Positions 1 to 5,652 of a stretch of 5,682 bases of DNA are shown piece after piece. The DNA lies in the NCBI GenBank assembly GCA_027488495.1, contig JAIYBO010000004.1, positions 1 through 5,682 of the forward strand, written 5' to 3'. Origin of the DNA: Bacteroidota bacterium (GTDB lineage: Bacteria; Bacteroidota; Bacteroidia; NS11-12g; UBA955). The translations under genes and the position numbers were made by a program. The notes beneath the pieces were generated by a model, which was not told where the DNA came from, ran no database searches, and worked only from the letters and a program-made list of their open reading frames with translations. Each line of letters opens with the position of its first letter. Position 1 is the first letter of the stretch.

Positions 1-1109
1 ACCACATAAGGCACAAAACTCTCGTTCGATTCGGGATCAAAGTATCTCAACTTCTTGCCGCTGAACTCTTCGTGCTTGCCCAAATCGAAATCGGTGCGAG
101 AGTGAATCCCCTCCACCTCTTTAAATCCAAATGGGAAATCGTATTCAATATCCACCGCAGCATTGGCATAGTGCGCCAACTTCACGTGGTCGTGGTATCT
201 GTATTTCACGTCCGCCGTGCCCAAAGCCTTGTGCCACTTCAATCGCTGCGCCTTCCAAAATTCATAGAACTCCAATTCGGTGCCGGGCTTACAGAAAAAT
301 TGCATCTCCATTTGCTCAAACTCCTTCATCCGCATAATAAACTGACGCGCCACAATCTCATTTCGGAACGCTTTTCCCGTTTGGGCGATACCAAATGGCA
401 ATTTCATCCTTCCGGTCTTCTGCACATTCAAAAAGTTCACGAAAATCCCTTGGGCGGTTTCAGGGCGCAGATACAAACTGTCTTCGCCGCTATCGGTTGC
501 ACTCATTTGGGTGCTGTACATCAAGTTAAACTGACGTACATCGGTCCAATTGCGAGAACCACTCATCGGACAAACAATGCCTTCCGATTCAATCAATTCC
601 TTGATCATGGCGAGATTGCCTGTCTCCAAACCTTCCTTCATCACCGCATCGATGCGATCAATCTGGGCTTGGTACTCCATCACCCTGGGGTTGGTTGTGC
701 GATACATCGCCGCATCAAAAGTCTCACCAAATCGCTTGGCCGCTTTATCCACTTCCTTGTCGATTTTCTGTCTGATTTTCTCCTGGTGATCCTCCAACAA
801 TACATCCGCACGATAGCGCTTCTTGCTGTCTTTGTTGTCGATCATAGGGTCGCTAAACCCATCCACGTGACCGCTGGCCTTCCACACTTTGGGATGCATA
901 AAAATGGCTGCATCAATCCCAACAATGTTCTGGTTGAGCTGGGTCATGGATTTCCACCAGTACTGACGCAAATTGTTGCGCAATTCAACACCGTTTTGGC
1001 CGTAATCATAGACCGCGGTTAATCCACCGTAAATATCACTAGAAGGAAATACGAAACCGTATTCTTTGCAATGGGAAATGACTTTTTCGAAAATCTCTGG
1101 GTTACTCAT
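1..1109 (-). CDS. glyQS: Glycyl-tRNA synthetase, N-terminal part (cut by window edge)
   Basis: This enzyme charges tRNA-Gly with glycine using ATP in the cytoplasm. It is the single-chain, homodimeric class II type, not the alpha/beta type of E. coli. The 369 visible codons begin MSNPEIFEKVISHCKEYGFV. Visible marks are the segment SSDIYGGLTAVYDYG near residues 23-37, RQFNLMYST near 192-200, LRPETAQGIFVNF at 215-227, class II motif 2 as FRNEIVARQFIMRMKEFEQME at about 248-268, and EVEGIHSRTDFDL at 331-343. The sequence stops at VPYV, just before the VxEPS-like C-terminal part of the active site. About 120-150 residues, including the anticodon-binding domain, should therefore lie to the left. 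The ATG at 1109 is chosen because it gives the family N-terminus and follows a TATCTTTG element. The gene starts 21 bases after dcd, so read-through from dcd is also likely. Confidence 0.95.
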   Translation of the reverse strand, partial: MSNPEIFEKVISHCKEYGFVFPSSDIYGGLTAVYDYGQNGVELRNNLRQYWWKSMTQLNQNIVGIDAAIFMHPKVWKASGHVDGFSDPMIDNKDSKKRYRADVLLEDHQEKIRQKIDKEVDKAAKRFGETFDAAMYRTTNPRVMEYQAQIDRIDAVMKEGLETGNLAMIKELIESEGIVCPMSGSRNWTDVRQFNLMYSTQMSATDSGEDSLYLRPETAQGIFVNFLNVQKTGRMKLPFGIAQTGKAFRNEIVARQFIMRMKEFEQMEMQFFCKPGTELEFYEFWKAQRLKWHKALGTADVKYRYHDHVKLAHYANAAVDIEYDFPFGFKEVEGIHSRTDFDLGKHEEFSGKKLRYFDPESNESFVPYV

Positions 1110-1117
1110 CCGTACCG

Positions 1118-1125
1118 CAAAGATA
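1118..1125 (-). promoter_or_regulatory. Bacteroidota-type -7 promoter element for glyQS
   Basis: Read on the minus strand, the 21-base gap between dcd and glyQS contains TATCTTTG, a perfect match to the TAnnTTTG -7 consensus of Bacteroidota promoters. Its last G is eight bases before the ATG, so transcription would begin within a few bases of the start codon. No convincing TTG/TTTG -33 element is seen in the end of dcd, so this could be a weak internal promoter. Confidence 0.5.
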
Positions 1126-1130
1126 CGACA

Positions 1131-1667
1131 TCAGAAGTTGTTCTTCCACATCATGCTTTCCACGGGACGATTGGGCTGTCCTGCGTACTTCGCATTTTTC
1201 TTGCTGTTGTATGGCACAAGAATTTCTCCCTCAACCGGGAAATAGATCAACTGACCGATGGGCATACCCGCATACACGCGCACGGGCTTTTTCACCGATA
1301 TTTCCAAGGTCCAGTTACCACAAAATCCCACATCGCCTTTACCCGCAGTGGCATGAATATCAATGCCCAAACGACCGGTACTGCTCTTGCCTTCCAAAAA
1401 GGGCACATGGGCATGGGTTTCGGTATACTCCTCGGTAACACCCAAGTAAAATTGATCCGGCATCAACAAAAAACCCTCTTCTGGAATCTCAAAATGGGCG
1501 ATGGTATTGTGCTTTTTCGCATCAAGTTCAGCATCTACGTACAAGGCCAAATGCTTACCCAAATGAACATCATAACTATTACTGCCCAAGCAGTTACGAT
1601 CATAAGGCTCAATCTTGATGGTGCCTTTTTCCATTTCATCGAGGATGCGTTGATCAGATAATATCAT
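1131..1667 (-). CDS. dcd: dCTP deaminase
   Basis: The enzyme deaminates dCTP to dUTP, which feeds dUTPase and thymidylate synthesis. It belongs to the trimeric dUTPase/dCTP deaminase fold. The 178-residue protein is slightly shorter than the E. coli enzyme. It opens with MILSDQRILDEM, and the core active-site block is EGKSSTGRLG at 92-101, then HATAGKGDVGF at 105-115 and TLE at 120-122. By alignment with E. coli Ser111, Arg115, Ala124 and Glu138, the catalytic residues are Ser95, Arg99, Ala108 and Glu122. All are present, so the enzyme should be active. After the TA of that block it has Gly109 where E. coli has His. Bifunctional dCTP deaminase/dUTPases also have Gly there, so a direct dCTP to dUMP activity is possible but unproven. 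The ATG at 1667 lies ten bases after a TATATTTG promoter element. glyQS follows 21 bases downstream on the same strand. Confidence 0.95.
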   Translation of the reverse strand: MILSDQRILDEMEKGTIKIEPYDRNCLGSNSYDVHLGKHLALYVDAELDAKKHNTIAHFEIPEEGFLLMPDQFYLGVTEEYTETHAHVPFLEGKSSTGRLGIDIHATAGKGDVGFCGNWTLEISVKKPVRVYAGMPIGQLIYFPVEGEILVPYNSKKNAKYAGQPNRPVESMMWKNNF

Positions 1668-1677
1668 AATAAAGAGG

Positions 1678-1706
1678 CAAATATAAATAATAACTCGTTA
1701 CAGAAA
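1678..1706 (-). promoter_or_regulatory. Promoter of dcd (TTTC ... TATATTTG)
   Basis: On the minus strand TATATTTG at 1685-1678 matches the TAnnTTTG -7 consensus exactly and ends ten bases before the dcd ATG. A possible imperfect -33 element, TTTC at 1706-1703, lies 17 bases upstream of it. The 5' leader would be very short, with no room for a Shine-Dalgarno sequence; the bases before the ATG are T/A rich. Confidence 0.65.
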
Positions 1707-1730
1707 GTCAGCCAAATGGTTCCTTGTCCA

Positions 1731-1768
1731 TTGATTCGATACAACACGGCCCCGATGCCGCGAATCAA
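1731..1768. repeat. Interrupted inverted repeat between the outer-membrane gene and dcd
   Basis: TTGATTCG at 1731-1738 is an exact reverse complement of CGAATCAA at 1761-1768. Inside it CGGC (1747-1750) pairs with GCCG (1757-1760). The right arm is therefore 12 continuous bases, while the left arm is split by eight unpaired bases. It lies in the 131-base gap downstream of the 1799-2809 gene and about 25 bases upstream of the dcd promoter. No T-tract follows on either strand, so a standard intrinsic terminator is not supported. It could be a protein-binding site, an imperfect terminator hairpin, or chance. The rest of the gap (about 1769-1798) shows nothing distinct. Confidence 0.35.
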
Positions 1769-1798
1769 ATTGCATCAAACCCAATAAATGGCATAAGA

Positions 1799-2809
1799 TC
1801 ACTGGGAAACATCGTTCATGTTACCGATCTTTTTCACATAGGTAAAAGACGGAATGAAATAGAACTTGTTCGTTGGACCCATCACAAAGGATTGACTTTC
1901 ATAGGTCACCTGTCCGGGCGTTTTGTCCCACACGGGCACGGTAGCATCATACGCATATCGATCGCCCCGCTCCCAATAACTCGAAATACCGAAAGACCAA
2001 GCCGTAGTTCTTTGCTTGTGACCAATGATCCGAAATTGTATCGATGTAAACAAAGTACTGCGATTGAGCTTTTCGTTCACAGGGATCGTTTCAGGCACGT
2101 AGGCCATCTTCATATCATCGTACTTGTAATTGTCATAGCTGGATACAAAATCTCGTGTGCGGTTATTAAACCAAGCTTCACCCACAAAGTAAAAATTGGG
2201 CGTAATGCTATACATGCCAGACAAATTGGTCACTGCATGGTTTCCATCCAACTCGCTAGACTGCAACATTCCCAAACCCACACTGATGTTATTTTGCGGA
2301 CTTCCCAGGGTATACATACCATAAAAAGTATTCAACCACAACATATTGTCGGCCCCGGTGAACACGCTAAAACCCGCAATATCTCCCACCGCCACAGTAT
2401 GATTTTTCTTCAAAGGCATAGAATATTTGGGGGTAAGGTACATAAACAACGGAAATGCATAGCCCACACCCATACCCAGTTGATCGGTGATGCCCATCTG
2501 CACGTCATTCAAAAGAACGTCGTAGTTCTGATAATAAAACGACCCTTTCGAAATGGGGTAAGCAGACGGTGCAAAAATGTATCTTGAGCTGTGGTGATTG
2601 ATCTGGGCGATGGAATCTGCTGCCGAAAGCACTTTCTTCGGAATCTTTGGGATCGGCGGAATTGTGATCAATTTTTTCTTTGAGGTATCCTGGGGCGATG
2701 TGACTTCTTCATCACCCGCTTCTTGGGTTGATTGTTGGGCATTCAAAGGCATCGAAAACCACACCAGCGTGAGAACCAAAATCCATTGCATTTTTTTCAT
2801 CCTTTTCAT
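1799..2809 (-). CDS. Exported, probable outer-membrane beta-barrel protein of unknown function
   Basis: The 336-residue product starts with a clear signal peptide: basic MKRMKK, a hydrophobic core WILVLTLVWFSMPL, and a likely cut after LNA at residue 24. A polar, acidic stretch follows, then a Lys/Pro-rich linker (KKKLITIPPIPKIPKK, about 44-59). After that comes HHSSRYIFAPSAYPISKGSF (about 72-91). I associate this type of segment with a family of uncharacterised Bacteroidota proteins, from memory and not from a search. From about 90 onward the chain has short alternating strands rich in Gly, Tyr, Phe and Asn (for example MGITDQLGMGVGYAFPL and NISVGLGMLQSS), typical of a beta-barrel. There is no lipoprotein cysteine, TonB box or plug domain. 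The start is taken as the ATG at 2809; an ATG three codons later is also possible and would leave the signal peptide intact. It has its own promoter-like elements and so is probably a single-gene unit. No substrate or function can be assigned. Confidence 0.75.
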   Translation of the reverse strand: MKRMKKMQWILVLTLVWFSMPLNAQQSTQEAGDEEVTSPQDTSKKKLITIPPIPKIPKKVLSAADSIAQINHHSSRYIFAPSAYPISKGSFYYQNYDVLLNDVQMGITDQLGMGVGYAFPLFMYLTPKYSMPLKKNHTVAVGDIAGFSVFTGADNMLWLNTFYGMYTLGSPQNNISVGLGMLQSSELDGNHAVTNLSGMYSITPNFYFVGEAWFNNRTRDFVSSYDNYKYDDMKMAYVPETIPVNEKLNRSTLFTSIQFRIIGHKQRTTAWSFGISSYWERGDRYAYDATVPVWDKTPGQVTYESQSFVMGPTNKFYFIPSFTYVKKIGNMNDVSQ

Positions 2810-2820
2810 TTGTTTTGGTA

Positions 2821-2849
2821 AAGATACCTTGGGGTGTTAGGCAAAAATA
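2821..2849 (-). promoter_or_regulatory. Promoter-like elements upstream of the outer-membrane protein gene
   Basis: On the minus strand TATTTTTG at 2849-2842 matches the TAnnTTTG -7 consensus exactly and would give a leader of about 25-30 bases. A second, imperfect copy, TATCTTTA at 2826-2819, lies nine bases before the ATG at 2809 and would give an almost leaderless transcript. The TTTG at 2845-2842 could act as a -33 element for it, although the 15-base spacing is short. The sequence cannot say which is used. The bases directly before the ATG are A-rich, as is usual in this phylum. Confidence 0.45.
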
Positions 2850-2860
2850 GGACAAATGTC

Positions 2861-2877
2861 ATCTTCAGACAGAAGAT
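2861..2877 (-). terminator. Small hairpin downstream of the WD40 gene (weak terminator candidate)
   Basis: ATCTTC at 2861-2866 and GAAGAT at 2872-2877 form a perfect six-base stem with a five-base loop, 43 bases after the WD40 stop codon. On the minus strand a short T-run (2847-2843) follows only about 14 bases later, so the match to an intrinsic terminator is poor. It overlaps the possible promoter region of the outer-membrane gene and could instead be an operator. Confidence 0.25.
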
Positions 2878-2920
2878 ACCTCATACCGATGTTCCACAAA
2901 TCCTCAAAGAGTCCAAATTA

Positions 2921-3856
2921 TCATCCAACCGCCCAAATTCGGATGGTTTTGTCGTCGCCGGCGCTTGCCAGCAAGCGCCGGCCAACAGCAGAAGCATCAA
3001 GGCCATCCACTTCACCCAACCACGCCAAAGCATTCACTGAATGGGTATGTCCAAAATTTGGAAGCTTCAAACGATCAACAACCTTCAACAAAGAGGCATT
3101 TTGTGCATCCCAGATTTTCACCGATTTATCCATCCCTCCACTGGCCAACCATCTTCCCTCTCCCGGCTCCAACATCAAAGCGTGGATGGTATACAAATGC
3201 GCTTTCACGGGCTCCACCAAACCATTCTCATCAGCATTATGCCACCAAAGTTGTGCATCTCTACCACCACTCACAAATCTGCCATCGTTCATCATCGCCA
3301 TGCAAAAAACCGACGGTTGATTGGCTTTTCGCACCGAAACCACCTCTCCAAGGGCATCTAATCGCCACACAACGCCATCGCTGCCCGCGACCAAACCTTC
3401 GCCCCCAATGCAACACCGAAGACTGCGTTCACCCAACTTACGCTTGGAAACCACTTCAAAAGCATCATTCAAAAAGAGCAGTTCGCCGTTCCCCAGTCCT
3501 ACAGCCACCAGACCATTCATCCATCGCGAAACAAAAAATACGGCAGACGTAGCCAATTTCAACATTTTGGGCGCCATGCCCGGCGTCAACAAAAACAAAC
3601 ACCCGCCTTGTGTGCCCGCCCAAATCACGCCATTTTCGGCCAACATCACACAAAAAACGGGTTCAGGCAATTGAGCATACAACTTCCCCGTTACCGGCAC
3701 TTGAGGCTGAATACCCGCTAAATCCCATTTCACCAATGCCCCATCCCCGCCAGCACTCAACAAACAACGCTCCGATTCCAGCCATAACAAGGCATACACC
3801 CCTTGCTTATGTCCTTCAAATTTCGTATATTCATTTACCGCTATCTTTGTGCCCAT
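2921..3856 (-). CDS. WD40 repeat (beta-propeller) protein
   Basis: The 311-residue product is made almost entirely of WD40-type repeats and should fold as a single, probably seven-bladed, propeller that serves as a protein-binding platform. The clearest blades are the first (FEGHKQGVYALLW to VKWDL, about 13-46), the sixth (KAHLYTIHALML to VKIWD, about 218-250) and the last (GHTHSVNALAW to IRIWAV, about 269-310). Blades two to five are more divergent, with short turns such as WAGTQGG, VAVGLGNGE, VAGSDG and VSGGRD. There is no signal peptide, transmembrane segment or enzyme domain, so it is probably cytoplasmic. The reading frame stays open to an ATG at 4045, but the upstream part is antisense to the phosphopantetheinyl transferase. 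The ATG at 3856 puts the start 12 residues before the first blade and is preferred. That ATG overlaps the start codon of the divergent gene. The partner and biological role are unknown. Confidence 0.85.
   Translation of the reverse strand: MGTKIAVNEYTKFEGHKQGVYALLWLESERCLLSAGGDGALVKWDLAGIQPQVPVTGKLYAQLPEPVFCVMLAENGVIWAGTQGGCLFLLTPGMAPKMLKLATSAVFFVSRWMNGLVAVGLGNGELLFLNDAFEVVSKRKLGERSLRCCIGGEGLVAGSDGVVWRLDALGEVVSVRKANQPSVFCMAMMNDGRFVSGGRDAQLWWHNADENGLVEPVKAHLYTIHALMLEPGEGRWLASGGMDKSVKIWDAQNASLLKVVDRLKLPNFGHTHSVNALAWLGEVDGLDASAVGRRLLASAGDDKTIRIWAVG
2957..2982. repeat. Perfect 12-base inverted repeat inside the end of the WD40 gene
   Basis: GCCGGCGCTTGC (2957-2968) and GCAAGCGCCGGC (2971-2982) are exact reverse complements separated by CA. 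The element is very GC-rich compared with its surroundings. It covers the codons for GRRLLASAG, residues 292-300 of the WD40 protein, at the start of the last beta-propeller strand, and ends 33 bases before the stop codon. In mRNA it would make a very stable hairpin. No T-run follows it, so it is not a typical terminator. It may be a repeat-family element, an mRNA 3'-end stabiliser, or a by-product of codon choice. Confidence 0.8.
3821..3849 (+). promoter_or_regulatory. Promoter of the phosphopantetheinyl transferase gene (TTTC ... TATCTTTG)
   Basis: TATCTTTG at 3842-3849 is a perfect TAnnTTTG -7 element, with a candidate -33 element TTTC at 3821-3824, 17 bases upstream. Only five bases separate the -7 element from the ATG at 3855, so transcription should begin at or next to the A of the start codon. 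The whole promoter lies inside the first dozen codons of the divergent WD40 gene. Confidence 0.6.
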
Positions 3857-4610
3857 GCCTTTGGATTTGAGTTGGTCTTGCGAATCAGGTGCCCAGTTGT
3901 TGCGCTGGCACATCACCGAAACCCGCGAGGATTTATCACAAATGTACAACCAAATTTGGGGCGATGCAGCAGATCCCAATACCGCAGAAACCGGCTCGGT
4001 GCACAAATTGGCCGCCAGAAATACCATAGGCACAGCGTTTCCCAATCACCAACTGCAGTTCTCGGAACAAGGCAAACCAACCTTGAGCCCCAACTCGGCA
4101 CATATCAACCACAGTCACGCCGGCGATTATGCCCTGTTCATTCACCACCCTTCCCTTTCGGTTGGGGTTGATATCGAACAAATCCGACCGCAATTGGCGA
4201 GAATTTACCCGCGATTTTGCAACGCAAATGAATTGGCATGGCTGGGAGAATCTCCATCACTGCAAGACCTACTAATGATATGGTGCGCAAAAGAGGCGAT
4301 GTACAAGGCGATTGGACAAAAAGGCACAGATTTCAGGGAGCATTTAGAAATTTCGCAATTCAGAAGCCCAGAACGCTCAACAAATGAGGGGGACTTTTCT
4401 GAAAAAGCATCGAACCAAATCACTCAAGAACCAAAAGACACCCCACTGCAAACAATAAACGAGGCGCTAAAATCAGCCGATGAGGCACTCACAACATCCG
4501 GAAAAATGACGGCGCAAATCCATTTGGAGGGCTGGGCCCAAACTTGTGAATTGCAATTTGTGATCTGGGAAAAATATACCGCCGTCTGGGTGGCGCTGCC
4601 TCAATTATAA
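3855..4610 (+). CDS. 4'-phosphopantetheinyl transferase (Sfp/AcpS superfamily)
   Basis: Enzymes of this family move the phosphopantetheine arm of coenzyme A onto a conserved serine of acyl or peptidyl carrier proteins, in the cytoplasm. The 251-residue product shows the family motifs in order: GKPTL at 73-77, INHSHAGDYAL at 84-94, VGVDIE at 103-108 with metal-binding Asp106 and Glu108, RFCNANE at 120-126, and WCAKEAMYKAIG at 143-154 with Glu147 and Lys151. The two-lobed Sfp-like length and the N-terminal half before GKP suggest the Sfp/AcpT group and not short AcpS. Unusual is a hydrophilic stretch at about 171-216 (rich in Ser, Glu, Thr, Asn, Gln) where relatives usually pass almost directly from the DF.EHL strand to the final strands. 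The ATG at 3855 is used; an in-frame GTG at 3849 lies on the promoter element. Its carrier-protein target is not in the window. The 3' end overlaps the kinase gene by six bases. Confidence 0.88.
   Translation: MPLDLSWSCESGAQLLRWHITETREDLSQMYNQIWGDAADPNTAETGSVHKLAARNTIGTAFPNHQLQFSEQGKPTLSPNSAHINHSHAGDYALFIHHPSLSVGVDIEQIRPQLARIYPRFCNANELAWLGESPSLQDLLMIWCAKEAMYKAIGQKGTDFREHLEISQFRSPERSTNEGDFSEKASNQITQEPKDTPLQTINEALKSADEALTTSGKMTAQIHLEGWAQTCELQFVIWEKYTAVWVALPQL
3939..3946 (-). promoter_or_regulatory. Possible promoter of the WD40 gene inside the transferase gene
   Basis: On the minus strand TACATTTG at 3946-3939 fits TAnnTTTG. It would give the WD40 mRNA a leader of roughly 75-80 bases, starting inside the opposite gene. 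No good -33 element is seen, and no better match lies nearer the ATG at 3856. This is a single eight-base match within coding sequence, so it may be chance. Confidence 0.25.
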
Positions 4611-5576
4611 ATCACTCGCACACTTCAGAGAGAAGCTGAACACAGATCCCGCACCTTCTGTGCTGATCACCCCGATGTTCTCGCCGTGAGCCTCTACAAT
4701 GTGCTTACAAATACTCAACCCCAATCCACTGCCTCCAGTCGCGCGATTCCGGTGCTTGTCTACACGATAGAACCGCTCAAACACACGCCCCAAATGTTCA
4801 GACGGAATGCCAATGCCGTTATCAGCCACCTCAAACATCACTTTCTCTCCCGTGTTACTCAATCGAAACCGCGTATTGCCATTTTCATTGCCATAACGAA
4901 TAGAATTATAACCCAAGTTGGTCACCACTTGCGACAAACGAGCGCGGTCGCCCATGACCAAATATTCACCGGGCGAGGCCAACACTTGTAATGTAATATT
5001 TTTTTCTCTGGCCTGTAATTCTAGTGATTCCACAACTTCATTTACCAGACCCAGTAGGTCGAATGGTTGCTGATCCAGCACCAAAAATCCACTTTCGTAT
5101 TTTGTGATGGTATCCAAATCGCTCACAATCTGCCCCAAACGATCGGCATTCTTATTGGCTTTACCCAAGAACAATTCCAGGGTGGTTCGATCCAAATCGA
5201 CATCGTCGAGCACGGTTTCGATGTAACCTTGAATGGAAAAAATGGGGGTTTTTAACTCGTGAGCCACATTGCCGATGTAATCTCTGCGGTAATTTTCCAA
5301 CCGCTGCAACTGCAACAACTCTTCCTTTCGGGTTTCAAATAAGTCTTTTAATGCCGCTTCGATGTCTTCGTATTTCACCTTTGTTACAGTTTCTGCGGGA
5401 GATTCACTCTCGGGCGTTTCATCGGTAATCATCTGCTGAAGACTCTGCAACAATTGCTTTTCTCTCCGCACCCACAACAAACCCACCGTGGCAGCCACCA
5501 GAATGGTAAACACCCACAACACCAATAAAACAGTGGGCGAAAGTCCCAACGTAATCAACGGCCTGAAATACATCAT
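4605..5576 (-). CDS. PhoR-like membrane sensor histidine kinase
   Basis: The 323-residue protein is an inner-membrane kinase that autophosphorylates on histidine and passes the phosphate to a response regulator. One hydrophobic helix spans about residues 14-36 (PTVLLVLWVFTILVAATVGLLWV). A charged, coiled-coil-like linker follows to about 95. The HisKA domain contains NVAHELKTPIFSIQGY with phospho-acceptor His106. The HATPase domain has the N-box NLGYNSIRYGN (about 220-230), G1 box ADNGIGIP (251-258), F-box FERFYRVD (266-273) and G2 box GGSGLGLSI (281-289). All catalytic boxes are complete. There is no periplasmic loop, PAS or HAMP domain, so the signal must be sensed through the membrane helix, the linker or a partner. 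The frame opens at a TTG at 5606, but the ATG at 5576 (or the next codon) is more likely. No response regulator is adjacent: the gene is convergent with the transferase and divergent from a plus-strand start. Confidence 0.93.
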   Translation of the reverse strand: MMYFRPLITLGLSPTVLLVLWVFTILVAATVGLLWVRREKQLLQSLQQMITDETPESESPAETVTKVKYEDIEAALKDLFETRKEELLQLQRLENYRRDYIGNVAHELKTPIFSIQGYIETVLDDVDLDRTTLELFLGKANKNADRLGQIVSDLDTITKYESGFLVLDQQPFDLLGLVNEVVESLELQAREKNITLQVLASPGEYLVMGDRARLSQVVTNLGYNSIRYGNENGNTRFRLSNTGEKVMFEVADNGIGIPSEHLGRVFERFYRVDKHRNRATGGSGLGLSICKHIVEAHGENIGVISTEGAGSVFSFSLKCASDL

Positions 5577-5581
5577 TTCCA

Positions 5582-5638
5582 CAAAGTTGCAAGATACACA
5601 AACCAAGGTTTACAAGTTGTGAAAATCGCATCAACTTT
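5582..5638. promoter_or_regulatory. Divergent intergenic region with nested inverted repeats
   Basis: The 82 bases between the kinase start and the plus-strand start hold AAAGTTG (5583-5589) paired with CAACTTT (5632-5638). Between them are AAACC-AA-GGTTT (5600-5611) and ACAA-G-TTGT (5612-5620). For the kinase, minus-strand TATCTTGC (5596-5589) or CAACTTTG (5589-5582) are imperfect -7 candidates. The symmetry and position fit an operator shared by two divergent promoters, but the arms are short. Confidence 0.3.
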
Positions 5639-5644
5639 CGGTGG

Positions 5645-5652
5645 TATTTTTG
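5645..5652 (+). promoter_or_regulatory. -7 promoter element for the right-edge gene
   Basis: TATTTTTG is a perfect TAnnTTTG match, ending six bases before the ATG at 5659. The spacing is nearly the same as at the phosphopantetheinyl transferase gene. A TTG at 5617-5619 is a possible -33 element, although 25 bases away, which is long. Confidence 0.5.

Noticed and set aside
72..1022. Long plus-strand open frame opposite the glycyl-tRNA synthetase gene
   Set aside because: It is the antisense of a strongly conserved gene; the translation has no recognisable domain, and no promoter element precedes it.
1724..2587. Plus-strand open frame opposite the outer-membrane protein gene
   Set aside because: The minus strand encodes a protein with a signal peptide and barrel pattern. 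The plus frame is His/Ile-rich without a motif and looks like an antisense shadow.
2957..2982. Intrinsic terminator at the perfect palindrome
   Set aside because: It lies within the coding region, before the stop codon, and no T-run follows on either strand.
3857..4045. Longer N-terminus of the WD40 protein (ATG at 4045 or 3913)
   Set aside because: This stretch is antisense to the N-terminal half of the transferase, does not resemble a propeller blade, and the ATG at 3856 gives the expected start just before the first blade. A TACATTTG match leaves the 3913 start as a minor possibility.
5577..5606. TTG start at 5606 for the histidine kinase
   Set aside because: It would add ten residues before two consecutive ATG codons, and these cover the -7-like sequences of the likely promoter.
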